Assembly: GCA_032622095.1 (NCBI GenBank)
Contig: CP136066.1
Coordinates: forward strand, 194,610,816 to 194,674,815
Direction of reading: 5' to 3'
Source: Siphonodentalium dalli
Taxonomy: Eukaryota > Mollusca > Scaphopoda > Gadilida > Siphonodentaliidae
Length of the DNA: 64,000 bases
Part shown: positions 1 through 11,989 of the stretch, piece by piece
Layout of the letters: the number at the start of each line of letters is the position of its first letter
Numbering within the stretch: the first letter of the stretch is position 1
The notes under the pieces: model-generated
Told to the model about the DNA's origin: nothing
Databases searched by the model: none
What the model saw: the letters and a program-made list of their open reading frames with translations, nothing else
Made by a program: the position numbers and the translations under genes

Positions 1-312
1 TCTTTCTGGCCATTTCAGGGTCAAACGATATTAAATGAGTGAATTTTCTTTTAGTCATACATGGGGGGGAAAATGCCCAGGGTGTGCGAGTGAGATATCT
101 GAGGACATTCGCAAATACACTCCCCCATGGAGGAAGATATCCAGACAGGAGGAGGTGACGTGTTACACCGGTACCTGCACCAAATACTCCCAAAAACATT
201 CCAGATACATGTATATAGGTACCGGTATGATATCATATTGGTCTTGTAAATATCATATATTTGTAAATGTTTTAAGGCAATTTAAACAGCTTGGGGGGGG
301 GGGGGGGGGGGG

Positions 313-650
313 CAGGGGGGGGGAGGTGAAAAAAAATGCCGGGGTGGGTGGGTGGTCAAAGCCACCAACAAGCAATTTTTTCCGCAACTAAAACAAAAAT
401 TTCCTGCTTGTTTTTTTAGTGTTTTGGCAATGAGTTGGGCTTCAAAACCACTTTGAATGAATGAAATAATGTAATTCTAACTGGTAAACTGACTGCAGGC
501 AGTTATCGTGTTGTATTTTGTTGCAAATTTTGAAATCCAAGATGGCCACTGGCAGCCATGTTTTTTTGGCCGAATGACCTCAAAATGACTCATTCCTATT
601 TACATGCCATACATGCCTGAAATTTGTTTCCGGGGGGGGGGGGGGCAATG
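313..650. mobile_element. Truncated hAT-like MITE with long G tracts
   Basis: The segment opens with CAGGGGGGGGG after a long G run and ends in another G run. Its body (about 331-604) is the reverse complement of about 2297-2571, inside the complete element at 2057-2602, so it belongs to the same family. It has no coding potential. The right end is unclear because the terminal CCCCCTG seen in complete relatives is replaced by a G tract. Bases 1-312 upstream show no recognisable gene. Confidence 0.45.
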
Positions 651-924
651 TGGCACCCCAAATGTCAATACAACATTTGATTTTATCATCTTTACTTGAA
701 TAGGTGAGTTCACAAATACTCTATTTCCATGCATATACTAGTAAACACAATTATACATAATCATTGGGGAATTGAACAAATTATACTGTATAATATACAA
801 GCATAATTATGTATACTAGAAGATAGCAGCACAAACTAGTACTTCTGCATGTCAAATATCACACATGCCAGTATATACCACTTATACTGCGGATTGACTT
901 CTTTAAAAATATTGGCCATCATAT

Positions 925-1464
925 CAGGGGGGGATTTCCGGGCACGTATGACGGGGTGGATGGGTGGTTGAACTTGATGGGACCAACAAACATTTTTTTC
1001 CGCAACTAAAATGTTTTTTTCCTGCAAGTCGTTTGACTGTTTTTGCAATGAGTTTGGCATAAAACTCATTACAATAAGAGAAATACCGGTATTTATAAAA
1101 CAGAAATGACAAATTTCATGATGATCAGACAAACAGTATAGCTTGTAGCTCATGCTAATGGATTGAATTTTGAATTCCAAGATGGCCACCGGCTGGTGAC
1201 CGGCAGCCATGTTTTTTTGCTGAATGACCCCAAAATGAGTCGTTCCTATTTACATGTCAATGTTAACATCCATGACAAATAGTATTCACAGAAATTCATA
1301 TACAGCTGTTTACAGTGAATCTCCCACACACCCCCCCCCCCGCAAATCTGTTTTATTGTTAAAATGGTGGGGGTGGATGTTTGGACGCGGGGGTGGGTGG
1401 GTCCCAACAAGGGTCGAACGAAAAAAATCAGCATACATGCCTGAACATATTTTCCGACCCCCTG
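925..1464. mobile_element. hAT-like MITE, 540 bp (duplication copy 1)
   Basis: It starts CAGGGGGGG and ends CCCCCTG, and is flanked on both sides by the direct repeat ATCATAT (918-924 and 1465-1471). The CAGGGG terminal inverted repeat resembles hAT elements, although hAT normally makes 8-bp target duplications and only 7 bp match here. It has no transposase and is therefore non-autonomous. The same insertion is present in the second duplication copy at 4396-4930, so it predates the duplication. Confidence 0.7.
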
Positions 1465-2056
1465 ATCATATGGCCATTTTCGTCTATTTTTCCAACTATA
1501 CTTTCTATAAGCAATGGGAATGCTTGATAGAAAATTTGTAAATAGTATATACAAGTAGGGGGTTAAATGTAGCACACCATGAACTTTGAAGTTGCCGACA
1601 TTGTTTATGGTGTAAATTTTTAAACTCCACCCATCGCCTGTTGTCAGGCCGCATTGATTGGCATTACACAAACAGGCATGGAAATACAAGATAGTGATTC
1701 GTCTTATACATGCATATATAAGTTAATTTAACGATATCCGTGTGGTTGTATTAATTTTCAACTTTTGGTGTGATATCTGTTGGTGTATCATAACTACACG
1801 GTACTGTAGTTCCATAACAATGACCGTGGCTAATGAATCTGGCATTTCTGTAATAAGAAGAAAAATATGCTGCATATACATGTATGTGATATGGATACAT
1901 GTATTTTTATAATTTGCAAACATATTTATAAACAAAGTGTAAACTGTAAAGTTCATTCAACCAACAATGTGAGCGTCCTCGGCAATTCAGATGACCATGG
2001 CCTGACAAAATCATGGATAGTTTGTTGACACGATTACGATGTCATCACATATGGCC

Positions 2057-2602
2057 CAGGGGGGGGGGGTCGGAAAAAATATTCAGACACGTATGGCATT
2101 TTTTCCCTTTCGATCATTTTTTGTACCCACCCACCCCCACCGCCAAATTTTTTTCCGTTTTCGGCAGTTTTTTCCGACCATTTTTGGACACCCACCCCCC
2201 CTTTTAATACTAAAACAGAGATTTGCGGGGGGAAATTCACTGTAAACAGCTGTATATGAATTTCTGTGCATACTATTTATCATGGATGTTAACATGGACA
2301 TGTAAATAGGAATGAGTCATTTTGAGGTCATTCGGCCAAAAAAACATGGCTGCCAGCGGCCATCTTGGATTTCAAAATTTGCAACAAAATACAACACGAT
2401 AACTGCCTGCAGTCAGTTTACCAGTTAGAATTACATTATTTCTCTCATTCAAAGTGGTTTTGAAGCCCAACTCATTGCCAAAACACTAAAAAACAAGCAG
2501 GAAATTTTTTTTTTAGTTGAGGAAAAAATTGCTTGTTGGTGGCTTTGACCACCCACCCACCCCGGCATACGTGCCGGAAGAAATTTTTTCACCCCCCCCC
2601 TG
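2057..2602. mobile_element. hAT-like MITE, 546 bp, absent from copy 2
   Basis: The ends are CAGGGGGGGG and CCCCCCTG, flanked by TATGGCC (2050-2056 and 2603-2609; an adjoining C makes 7 or 8 bp possible). The matching place in copy 2 (about 5516-5523) has a single TATGGCCC and no insert. The insertion therefore happened after the tandem duplication. It has no coding capacity. Most of the right half is the inverse of the fragment at 331-604. Confidence 0.8.
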
Positions 2603-3486
2603 TATGGCCCGGGAAATTAATATAATACCGGCCCATCTGTTTTGAGGGGGGGGGGGAGGCGTCCACAGTCCACCTTGGAAAGTTCCAACTGCACCCCCCC
2701 CCCCCTTGAATCAGAATCAGACCAAATACATATTTTTGCATAATTCCATTTGCACCCCCCCCCTTGAATCAGATGCAGACCAAATACATGTTTTTGCATA
2801 ATTCCATTTGCACCTCTGGTCTAATATCATATATATTCATAAACCATGGTTCTATATATTCGGTATGAGACCATTCAGATATTTTTACCTGAAAAATTGC
2901 ATAAAATCTAACATCTAGCGGTCTAACTCCAGACAAATGCACACGACTACGGACAAGAGACCAGGACACACCGGGCTGTTCATGGTTGTTCGGCCCGGGG
3001 TGAGAACATTTTGAAAACTATACAAGAAAATCTCGAATCCAATAAACTAGACTGGCATCAACTGAAGCGTTCCTATTTTCTTGTAAATTTGGGGAGGGGT
3101 GCGTAAGAATTTTTTTGGGATTTACAGCTGGGAGTTACCGTTAAAATCTCGAGATTAATGGGGTCTTTACGTGGTGTTATATGATGCCGACAAGTTCATT
3201 TAATGTCAAAATTACGATTAGCCAATTCGGCTGGTTAAACAACACATGCCATACAAGCCTGAAATTTGTTTCCGGGGGGGGGGGGGGGGGGGGCAATGTG
3301 GCACCCCAAATGTCAATACAACATTTGATTTTATCATCTTTACTTGAATAGGTGAGTTCACAAATACTCTATTTCCATGCATATACTAGTAAACACAATT
3401 ATACATAATCATTGGGGAATTGAACAAATTATACTGTATAATATACAAGCATAATTATGTATACTAGAAGATAGCAGCACAAACTA

Positions 3487-4300
3487 CAGTCTGAGTAAAC
3501 TCATACCTAAATATTCATTACAACATTGAATATAAGGTCTGACGGATAACATCGATATTTCATTTCCAAGTCCTCGGGATTCCGTAATCTGATTGATTGC
3601 GTAAATTATTTTCCGTCCAATGAAACCGTATGGGCTAATAAACAAGTGTCAGTGGGTGGAGACTCCCATAATGTCACCTCTAAATATAGTAACAGAGCGG
3701 AATTTCTCCGATCGAAAGCGATGCTTGCAGACAGAAACAATGGCTTCGAAATTATATATTCGGTACGATTCGGATTAATTTGAAGGATGTGCTAGACCTG
3801 ATAGATAGGCATGCGCATGGTACCAACTTGGCCTCCCATAAATATAAATAGAACTCACTTATGTCCGTGTATTTGATTTACTTTATTGTACCATCGATCA
3901 ATATACGTCGATGATTGTAGTTTTGTACCATGGTTTGCAAATCAAATTATTTGTCGTAAAAAAATCATCTGAAAGTTAACACCGAGGAAATGACTTAATT
4001 TTATGCTTTTAAATAGTTCTAAAGCATCATTTTTGATGACGACCTTATTTTTTGCTCTCGGATGCAGCTTTCCGGTTGATGCAGCGAGTTCATCTCCCGA
4101 AAAAGAATAGTCGCACACAAATATTATCTGCTATTGCGAAGCACAACAAATAACACGTGGGGACACCTGTCAATCATCGATGTATTTTTTTAAATCCATG
4201 ACGTCATTTTGGGGAAGCTGTTCGCTGAATAGAAATGGTTTTTGCTACATAAGCTCCAGACTCTATATTTCAAATATTGAGTCGACGTTCACTCAGACTG
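3487..4300. mobile_element. Non-autonomous DNA transposon, 814 bp, 9-bp target duplication
   Basis: Its terminal inverted repeats are CAGTCTGAGT and ACTCAGACTG (13 of 14 positions match when extended). Direct repeats CACAAACTA lie at 3478-3486 and 4301-4309. The pre-insertion site survives at 830-838 in the other duplication copy. Nine base pairs would fit Mutator-like elements; the CAG start would fit hAT (usually 8 bp), so the superfamily is undecided. No transposase ORF is present. Confidence 0.85.
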
Positions 4301-4395
4301 CACAAACTAGTACTTCTGCATGTCAAATATCACACATGCCAGTATATACCACTTATACTGCGGATTGACTTCTTTAAAAATATTGGCCATCATAT

Positions 4396-4930
4396 CAGGG
4401 GGGGATTTCCGGGCACGTATGACGGGGTGGATGGGTGGTTGAACTTGATGGGACCAACAAACATTTTTTTCCGCAACTAAAATGTTTTTTTCCTGCAAGT
4501 CGTTTGACTGTTTTTGCAATGAGTTTGGCATAAAACTCATTACAATAAGAGAAATACCGGTATTTATAAAACAGAAATGACAAATTTCATGATGATCAGA
4601 CAAACAGTATAGCTTGTAGCTCATGCTAATGGATTGAATTTTGAATTCCAAGATGGCCACCGGCTGGTGACCGGCAGCCATGTTTTTTGGCTGAATGACC
4701 CCAAAATGAGTCGTTCCTATTTACATGTCAATGTTAACATCCATGACAAATAGTATTCACAGAAATTCATATACAGCTGTTTACAGTGAATCTCCCACAC
4801 ACCCCCCCGCAAATCTGTTTTATTGTTAAAATGGTGGGGTGGATGTTTGGACGCGGGGGTGGGTGGGTCCCAACAAGGGTCGAACGAAAAAAATCAGCAT
4901 ACATGCCTGAACATATTTTCCGACCCCCTG
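4396..4930. mobile_element. hAT-like MITE, 535 bp (duplication copy 2)
   Basis: This is the paralogue of 925-1464, duplicated with its surroundings. The ends are CAGGGGGGG and CCCCCTG with flanking ATCATAT on both sides. The five-base length difference comes from homopolymer tracts. It is non-coding. Confidence 0.7.
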
Positions 4931-6158
4931 ATCATATGGCCATTTTCGTCTATTTTTCCAACTATACTTTCTATAAGCAATGGGAATGCTTGATAGAAAA
5001 TTTGTAAATAGTATATACAAGTAGGGGGTTAAATGTAGCACACCATGAACTTTGAAGTTGCCGACATTGTTTATGGTGTAAATTTTTAAACTCCACCCAT
5101 CGCCTGTTGTCAGGCCGCATTGATTGGCATTACACAAACAGGCATGGAAATACAAGATAGTGATTCGTCTTATACATGCATATATAAGTTAATTTAACGA
5201 TATCCGTGTGGTTGTATTAATTTTCAACTTTTGGTGTGATATCTGTTGGTGTATCATAACTACACGGTACTGTAGTTCCATAACAATGACCGTGGCTAAT
5301 GAATCTGGCATTTCTGTAATAAGAAGAAAAATATGCTGCATATACATGTATGTGATATGGATACATGTATTTTTATAATTTGCAAACATATTTATAAACA
5401 AAGTGTAAACTGTAAAGTTCATTCAACCAACAATGTGAGCGTCCTCGGCAATTCAGATGACCATGGCCTGACAAAATCATGGATAGTTTGTTGACACGAT
5501 TACGATGTCATCACATATGGCCCGGGAAATTAATATAATACCGGCCCATCTGTTTTGAGGGGGGGGGGGCGTCCACAGTCCACCTTGGAAAGTTCCAACT
5601 GCACCCCCCCCCCTTGAATCAGAATCAGACCAAATACATATTTTTCCAAAATTCCATTTGCACCCCCTCCCCCTTGAATCAGATGCAGACCAAATACATG
5701 TTTTTGCATAATTCCATTTGCACCTCTGGTCTAATATCATATATATTCATAAACCATGGTTCTATATATTCCCGGTATGAGACCATTCAGATATTTTTAC
5801 CTGAAAAATTGCATAAAATCTAACATCTAGCGGTCTAACTCCAGACAAATGCACACGACTACGGACAAGAGACCAGGACACACCGGGCTGTTCATGGTTG
5901 TTCGGCCCGGGGTGAGAACATTTTGAAAACTATACAAGAAAATCTCGAATCCAATAAACTAGACTGGCATCAACTGAAGCGTTCCTATTTTCTTGTAAAT
6001 TTGGGGAGGGGTGCGTAAGAATTTTTTTGGGATTTACAGCTGGGAGTTACCGTTAAAATCTCGAGATTAATGGGGTCTTTACGTGGTGTTATATGATGCC
6101 GACAAGTTCATTTAATGTCAAAATTACGATTAGCCAATTCGGCTGGTTAAACAACACA

Positions 6159-6601
6159 TGTGGCGTCCCACGTCCGGAATTTTCCCGGTCTCCCGATCGG
6201 CCATGCAGTCCGCCTCTGCCCTCATGAATTTATGTGAGAAGAGTACCATATTATTGGATACACGGCTGGATAAACAACACATGTGGCAGCCCACGTCGGT
6301 TTCATTTGCGGCCCAAGTTGTGGTTGGGCGGCCCAAGTTGTGGTTGGGCGGCCCAACCACATATACCCCCCCCCCCCAAACCGTAAAAAAAACCCTCGGA
6401 TTCTCGCTTGATAGAAAATCACGTGGAATCAGAATTTTTCCGGCCTCCGGCCCATCGGGAAATTTCCCGGTCTCCCGATCGGCCAGTCCGCCTCTGCATA
6501 CTAGTATGAGTATATTGTCGGCGGTTAACCATGTGATTAACTACCCTATGTTTTTTTATTTACTTTGTACAATTTTTAAATACACACACAGTTCTGATGC
6601 A
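6159..6601. other. Mixed repeat fragments, no gene
   Basis: This stretch contains two related segments with a shared AAACAACACATGTGGC (near 6150 and 6273). It also has a short tandem of GCGGCCCAAGTTGTGGTTGG (about 6309-6350) and a C tract. The long open frame across it runs through these repeats and shows no protein family. Nothing here supports a gene. Confidence 0.4.
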
Positions 6602-6973
6602 GTCACAAGTGGAGGTAACCAAGGATACGCCACAATTTCGCATCTAAAATGCTTGATACAACATTTTATCATTCGCGACAATGCGCAACCATGCACAGTA
6701 AAACTATCACTGTATCGGTTACTACCCACAACAAAATCTGTCCACTTACGATTGAATCGTGATCATCAGAACATTCACTTAGTGAACGTTCAGATGACCA
6801 CGATTCAATCGTAAACTTGTGGAAACTTTTCCGTCGTAGGAAATAACTGATAATTGGACTGCGCATGCTCACATCAAAATCGTAGGTCAAAAATAATATC
6901 AAGCACTGTTTGATTTTACTATTTTTAGATGCCAAATTGAGGCGTATCCTTGGTTTATACCTCCACTTGTGAC
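6602..6973. mobile_element. Fold-back (palindromic) MITE, 372 bp
   Basis: The left end GTCACAAGTGGAGGTA is the reverse complement of the right end at 6958-6973. The arms continue inward with further matching blocks. The centre (about 6744-6815) is a second inverted repeat around AACATTCACTTAGTGAACGTT-like sequence. The element would fold into one long hairpin. No clear target duplication is visible. A related fragment lies near 7128-7180. Confidence 0.65.
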
Positions 6974-7206
6974 GAAAGATTCGCAGTGGTGCGTGCATAA
7001 AAATTGTAGCTGAAAATGCCCGGTGTAGTCAATCACATGCTTCAGGATGTTCAACCTACGGTATAATCATGTACGATGCCGCATCGCAATTGTGTGAACA
7101 AACTATCCACGATCTTGTCGGGCCTGATTCCTCCACTTACAAATGAATCGTGGTCGTCTGAACGTACACTTACATGTAGTGTTGAATTGGCCACACAATA
7201 ACTAGA

Positions 7207-7796
7207 AGGCCGTGGCTAAAGAACGGTATACCGCTCTTTAGTACCAAACGCTAAAGAGCGGTATACCACGCTTTAGCTATATGGGCCTGATACGCTAATT
7301 AACGGTATACCGCTCTTTAGCGTTTGGTGCTAAAGAACGGTATACTGCTCTTTAGTGACAAACGCTAAAGAGCGGTATACCACGCTTTAGCTATATGGGC
7401 CTGATACGCTAATGAACGATATACCACTCTTTAGCGTTTGGTGCTAAAGAGCGGTATAGGCCTACTGCTCTTTAGCCCTCGGTGCTAAAGAGCGGTCCAG
7501 GTTGGATGAGCGGCACGTGCGTTGCCAAGATATTTTGCGCATTGCGCCAACACATAACGTTATAATCCGTATCGCTCTTTAGCTCTCATCGCTAAAGAGT
7601 GGTGTGCCGTTCTTTAGCCCTCAGTGCTAAAGAGCTGTCCATGTTGGATGAGCGGCACGTGCGTTGCCAAGATATTTTGCGCATTGCGTGTAACGTTATA
7701 ATCCGTACCGCTCTTTAGCCCTCACCACTAAAGAGCGGTATACCGTTCTTTAGCCCTCAGTACTAAAGAGCGGTATACCGTTCTTTAGCCACTTCG
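7207..7796. mobile_element. MITE built of GCTAAAGAGCGGTATAC palindromes
   Basis: It is flanked by the 8-bp direct repeat TAACTAGA (7199-7206 and 7797-7804). The ends carry inverted GTGGCTAAAGAACGGTATAC. The interior holds more than a dozen copies of CTAAAGAGCGGTATAC or close variants in both orientations, often paired as perfect small palindromes. Two larger direct repeats each contain GAGCGGCACGTGCGTTGCCA (about 7508 and 7649). The 8-bp duplication fits hAT. No ORF is present. Confidence 0.75.
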
Positions 7797-7804
7797 TAAC
7801 TAGA

Positions 7805-9039
7805 ATGAAAGGACATTTTATTTTTAATATTATCAGGTTCACATTTGTTCAAAATTATTCTATGAAGAAGTACCTTTATATACAATTGCCTTTTAAGTTA
7901 TATTTTCAATAATTGTGACCTTTCTGTTTTCCAACTATTGTCATATTAATCTCGACCGATAATACAGAGCAATTATGCATAGCTTTATGCCAGAATTTGA
8001 TTTTTGCAGAGTAAAATTTGCCACTCACGACGGTTACGGAATACTTTACTTTTATTTATCGTAGAAATTAAGCACAAAATATGATTTAATAAAAACCGAT
8101 TTGCAAAGTTTCCCAGTTTTGCGAATATTGTGGATGGGTACATTTATATACGAATGATCAATGCCATATAATCATAGTCCATCAGATGTTACTATTTTAA
8201 CATGAGAAATCATAACAAATACAAGCAGATTGAACGTATTCTAAAATATCGTACATATTTCACCGACAGTAAAATTCACCATCATTTCATTTGTAAAATA
8301 TGAATAAATCACGCACGTGTAATCGTACTTCAATTAAGTATATCACTCGTAACAACATTTTTGTAAAGAGAAAACACTTTACAACAGTTAACTTACCTGA
8401 AAAATCAGATCAAATGGAGTTCATCTGTTCACTTCCGATCTCGAAAAATGTGTTTTGTCAAAATGGCTGACCGTGACCCACAGAACAGGCGTGACCGAAT
8501 GGCGGACACAATAAAAGTTGTAGTCCGAGTCCGAGTTCAGTAAAAGGTGTAGTTGTGACTTTCAATTTCGTCCATCCCAGAAATCTAGTATATTTTATAA
8601 AAGAGACATGTTCTGCACACAGATCTATACATTTGCATGTTCATAAAAGGTATCTAGGGATTACTCAGATGGTGGGCCTATATAGACTTGAGTGATGTGT
8701 TTTGGCCTGTGTCATTTAAAATTAATTTGGGGGGGGGGGGGGTCAATGCATATTATTTTCGCTTAGGCATAAACATTTGCGCTTAAGCCCAAATGATAGA
8801 GGTTATTTGAACTTAAGCGCAATATGTGTGCTTAAGCGCAAATATGTGTGCTTAAGCGCAAATATTTTCGCTCAAGCGTAAATAAATAATAAATGTGAAA
8901 AGGGCCTCCCCCATATATATATGACCATGGCGGGAATTGCGCTGGTGCAGCATTAAAGTATTAACAGACCATATGCTAGAGCATTCTCTTATATATGTGA
9001 GTCATCCAAATGAAGCCTCGTATCATATATAAAAGAATG
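7805..9039. other. Gene-free interval with a short tandem repeat
   Basis: No convincing coding sequence is present. A short array of GCTTAAGCGCAAATATGTGT-like units lies at about 8757-8882, after a G tract at 8730-8742. The remainder is AT-rich sequence without recognised family membership. Confidence 0.4.
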
Positions 9040-11260
9040 CATTGGCTTATAAGGCTTGCCAATGAACTGAACATTTATCAGGTTATTGCATGAATTTTTA
9101 ATACACAGCAAGGCAGGTTACATCATTTTATAGATATTCTAGAATTTCTAGTTTGTGAAAACTATACTTAAAGCCATATTATATGCACCCTGTCTAACCA
9201 ATTGAACTATGAACTATAGGCATGTTATTATTTTTATTATCAGAGACATGCCTTCTGCAAAGATATAGCCTTATACATTATAAACATGCAAATAGTTGCT
9301 TCATTTGGGCTAACTTCCATCATTTAGTGAGTCAAACGTGAGGAAATTCTCTTAGTTTGAAAGTTGGAGCATGCCTGGCCCTGTGAGTTGATGTCACAAA
9401 CATCAAATATTAGTACTTCTTATCAGATGGACATCTCTACCAATAAATTAAACATTTCTCATAGTCATTGCATGCATTATAATATACAGGACAAGGTAGA
9501 CAACATCATTTGATGGATATTTTACTTAAAATAGTATGTGGAAACAACCTAAAAGCCATATTGTATGCACCCCTGTGTAGCCAAAATAAATTAAACTATG
9601 GATATTTTATTGTTTATTTCACCAGAGACATGTATTCTGTTGAGATATTGCCTTATATATGTTATAAACATGCAAATATTGGCTTCATTTGGGCTTGCTT
9701 CCATAATTTAGAGAGTCAAACCTGAAGAGATTCCCTTATTTCAAATTTGTAAGATGCCAAGGCAACTGAAATGGTGTATCAAACCTCAAATGGCAGTATT
9801 TCTTATCAGATGGACATGTCTACCAATAAATTAAACATTTCTCATGGTCATTGCATGCATTTTAATATACAGGACAAGGTAGAAACATCATTTGATGGAA
9901 ATATTACTTAAAATAGTCTGTCAAATCTACATAAAAGCCATATTGTATGCATCCCTGTATAGCCAAATGAAATTAAACTATGGATATTGTATTGTTTATT
10001 TCATTAGAGACATGCATTCTGTTGAGATATAGCCTTATATATGTTATAAACATGCAAATAGTGGCTTTATTTGGGCTTGCTTCCATAATTTAGAGAGTCA
10101 AACCTGAAGAGATTCCCTTATTTCAAATTTACAAGATGCCAAGCCAGCTGAAATGGTGTATCAAACCTCAAATGACAGTATTTCTTATCAGATGGACATC
10201 TCTACCAATAAATTAAACATTTCTCATGGTTACTGCATGCATTATAATATATAGACCAAGGTAGAAAACATCAGTTGATGGATATTTTACTTAAAATAGT
10301 CTGTGGAAACTACATAAAAGCAATATTGTATGCATCCCTCTACAGCCAAATGAAATTAAACTATGGGTATTTTATTGTGTATTTTATCAGAGATGTGTAT
10401 TCTGTTGAGATATAGCCTTATACATGTTTTTAACATGCAAATTGTGGCTTCATTTGGGCTTTCTTCCATTATTTAGAGAGTCAAATCTGAAAAAATTCCC
10501 TTAGTTTTATATTTATGATCCCATAATCCCATGAAATGGTATTTTAAACCTCAAATGTCAGTATTTCTTATCAGATGGACATATCAACTAATGAATTAAA
10601 CATTTCCCATGGTCATTACATGCATTTTAATATACAAGGCTATGTAGAAAACATCATTTGATGGATATTTTACTTAAAATAGTCTGTGGAAACTACATAA
10701 AAGCAATATTGTATGCATCCCTCTATAGCCAAATGCAATTGAACTATGGATATTTTATTGTGCATTTTATCAGACATATATTCTGTTGAGATATATAGCC
10801 TTATACATGTTATTAACATGCACATAGTGGCTTCATTTGGGCTTTCTTCCATAATTTAGAGAGTCAAAGCTGAATAAATTCCCTTAGGTTTCAAATTTAA
10901 AAGATGCCAAGCCAGCTGAAATGGTGTATCAAACCTAAAATGTCAGTATTTCTTATCAGATGGACATCTCTACCAATAAATTAAGCATTTCTCATGACCA
11001 TTGCATGCATTTTAATAAATAGGACAAGGCAGAATACATCACTTGATGGATATTTTACTTAAAATACTTTGTGGAAACTACATAAAAGCCACATTGTATG
11101 CTTTCCTATATAGCCAAATGAAATTCAACTATGGATAAATTAAATATTTTATTGTTTGTATCATCAGAGATATTAGCATTCTGCTACTATATAGTCTTTT
11201 GTGTGTTATAAACATACAATAGGTGCATGGCCTCATTGGGCTTGCTTTCATAATACAAGA
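9040..11260. repeat. Satellite-like tandem repeat, period about 380 bp
   Basis: About six diverged head-to-tail units are present. The landmark CTTATCAGATGGACATCTCT recurs near 9419, 9801, 10183, 10567 and 10947. A second landmark, CTTCATTTGGGCTT, recurs with the same spacing. Units differ by substitutions and small indels, which suggests an old array. Short open frames inside it are not genes. Confidence 0.8.
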
Positions 11261-11574
11261 GAGTCAACTCTGAATAAATATCATCGGTTTGAAATTGGTA
11301 GCATCTTCCATCCTTATATAAGAGGGGTATATACCAGCTTGAAGTACCGGTTTAATTAATAGGTTCAATGCAAGGGGCCACCAGAAAGGTTTGTCTAGTT
11401 CGGGATGGTGTGGCAAACCGCCATTTGGAGATTTCAAGGGAGCTCTAGGTCTCCTCAATGGCGACCCACTATATTGTGCAAACAAAATTTTATTAAAATT
11501 GTATAAAGGTCAGCATGCCCTAAGAGCATTGAGAAATAGATAAAAACACTTACTGACAGATTGCCAATAACAAA

Positions 11575-11870
11575 ATTACATCTGTTGAAACTATTGTTAC
11601 GTAAACAAAACTGTTACAGTGATTTGTCAACAAATATATAATTCTAGCTGTATTATTAGTTCAAATATTTAACTATGAATAACATTTTCAGAATATTTAA
11701 TCAACAGGTTGGACCTTTTCCAATGTTATGTAAACAAAACTGTTACAGTGAGTGACTTGTCAATAATTATATAATCCTATAGCTGTAGTATTACATGTAG
11801 TTCAAATATTTAAGTATGAATATGAATTTTCAGAATATTTAATCAACAGGTTGGTCTGGTTGGACCTTTT
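11575..11870. repeat. Direct repeat of about 150-165 bp, two copies
   Basis: Both copies contain GTAAACAAAACTGTTACAGTGA, an AT-rich middle with TTCAAATATTTAA, and a tail TCAGAATATTTAATCAACAGG followed by a GTTGGACCTTTT-like end. They lie about 145 bp apart. There is no coding potential. Confidence 0.6.
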
Positions 11871-11989
11871 TCAATGTTTACCATAAAATTTTAATCACAA
11901 TTTTGCTCTCGTTGGACTTTTACAGTTATTCCAATACAGCAGTAATTTCTACATAACAATTAATTCTTGGTTTAGAAATATTTTCTTTA

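Larger units (their letters stand above)
604..3247. repeat. Tandem segmental duplication, copy 1
   Basis: This block is nearly identical to 3248-6158. The lengths reconcile exactly once two transposons are allowed for: copy 1 carries a 546-bp element at 2057-2602 that copy 2 lacks, and copy 2 carries an 814-bp element at 3487-4300 that copy 1 lacks. The ancestral unit is about 2.1 kb. No gene is recognisable; open frames through the block are accidental and run across G/C tracts and MITEs. The block also holds two copies of a unit of about 65 bp (about 2700-2816) separated by C runs. Confidence 0.85.
3248..6158. repeat. Tandem segmental duplication, copy 2
   Basis: This is the second copy of the block at 604-3247, adjoining it head to tail. 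It differs by small indels in G/C tracts, by the 814-bp insertion at 3487-4300, and by lacking the 546-bp MITE of copy 1. No host gene is seen. The junction lies near a shared ACATGCCATAC at about 602 and 3243. Confidence 0.85.

Noticed and set aside
836-1689. Minus-strand frames of 124 and 147 codons, repeated at 4307-5155
   Set aside because: They lie in duplicated MITE sequence and run through its TIRs; the second copies are altered by homopolymer changes.
6158-6814. 218-codon plus-strand open frame
   Set aside because: It crosses a C tract, short tandem repeats and the left arm of the fold-back MITE; it has no family features.
9040-11260. CRISPR-like regular repetition
   Set aside because: The unit is about 380 bp without short repeats separated by unique spacers, and the genome is eukaryotic.
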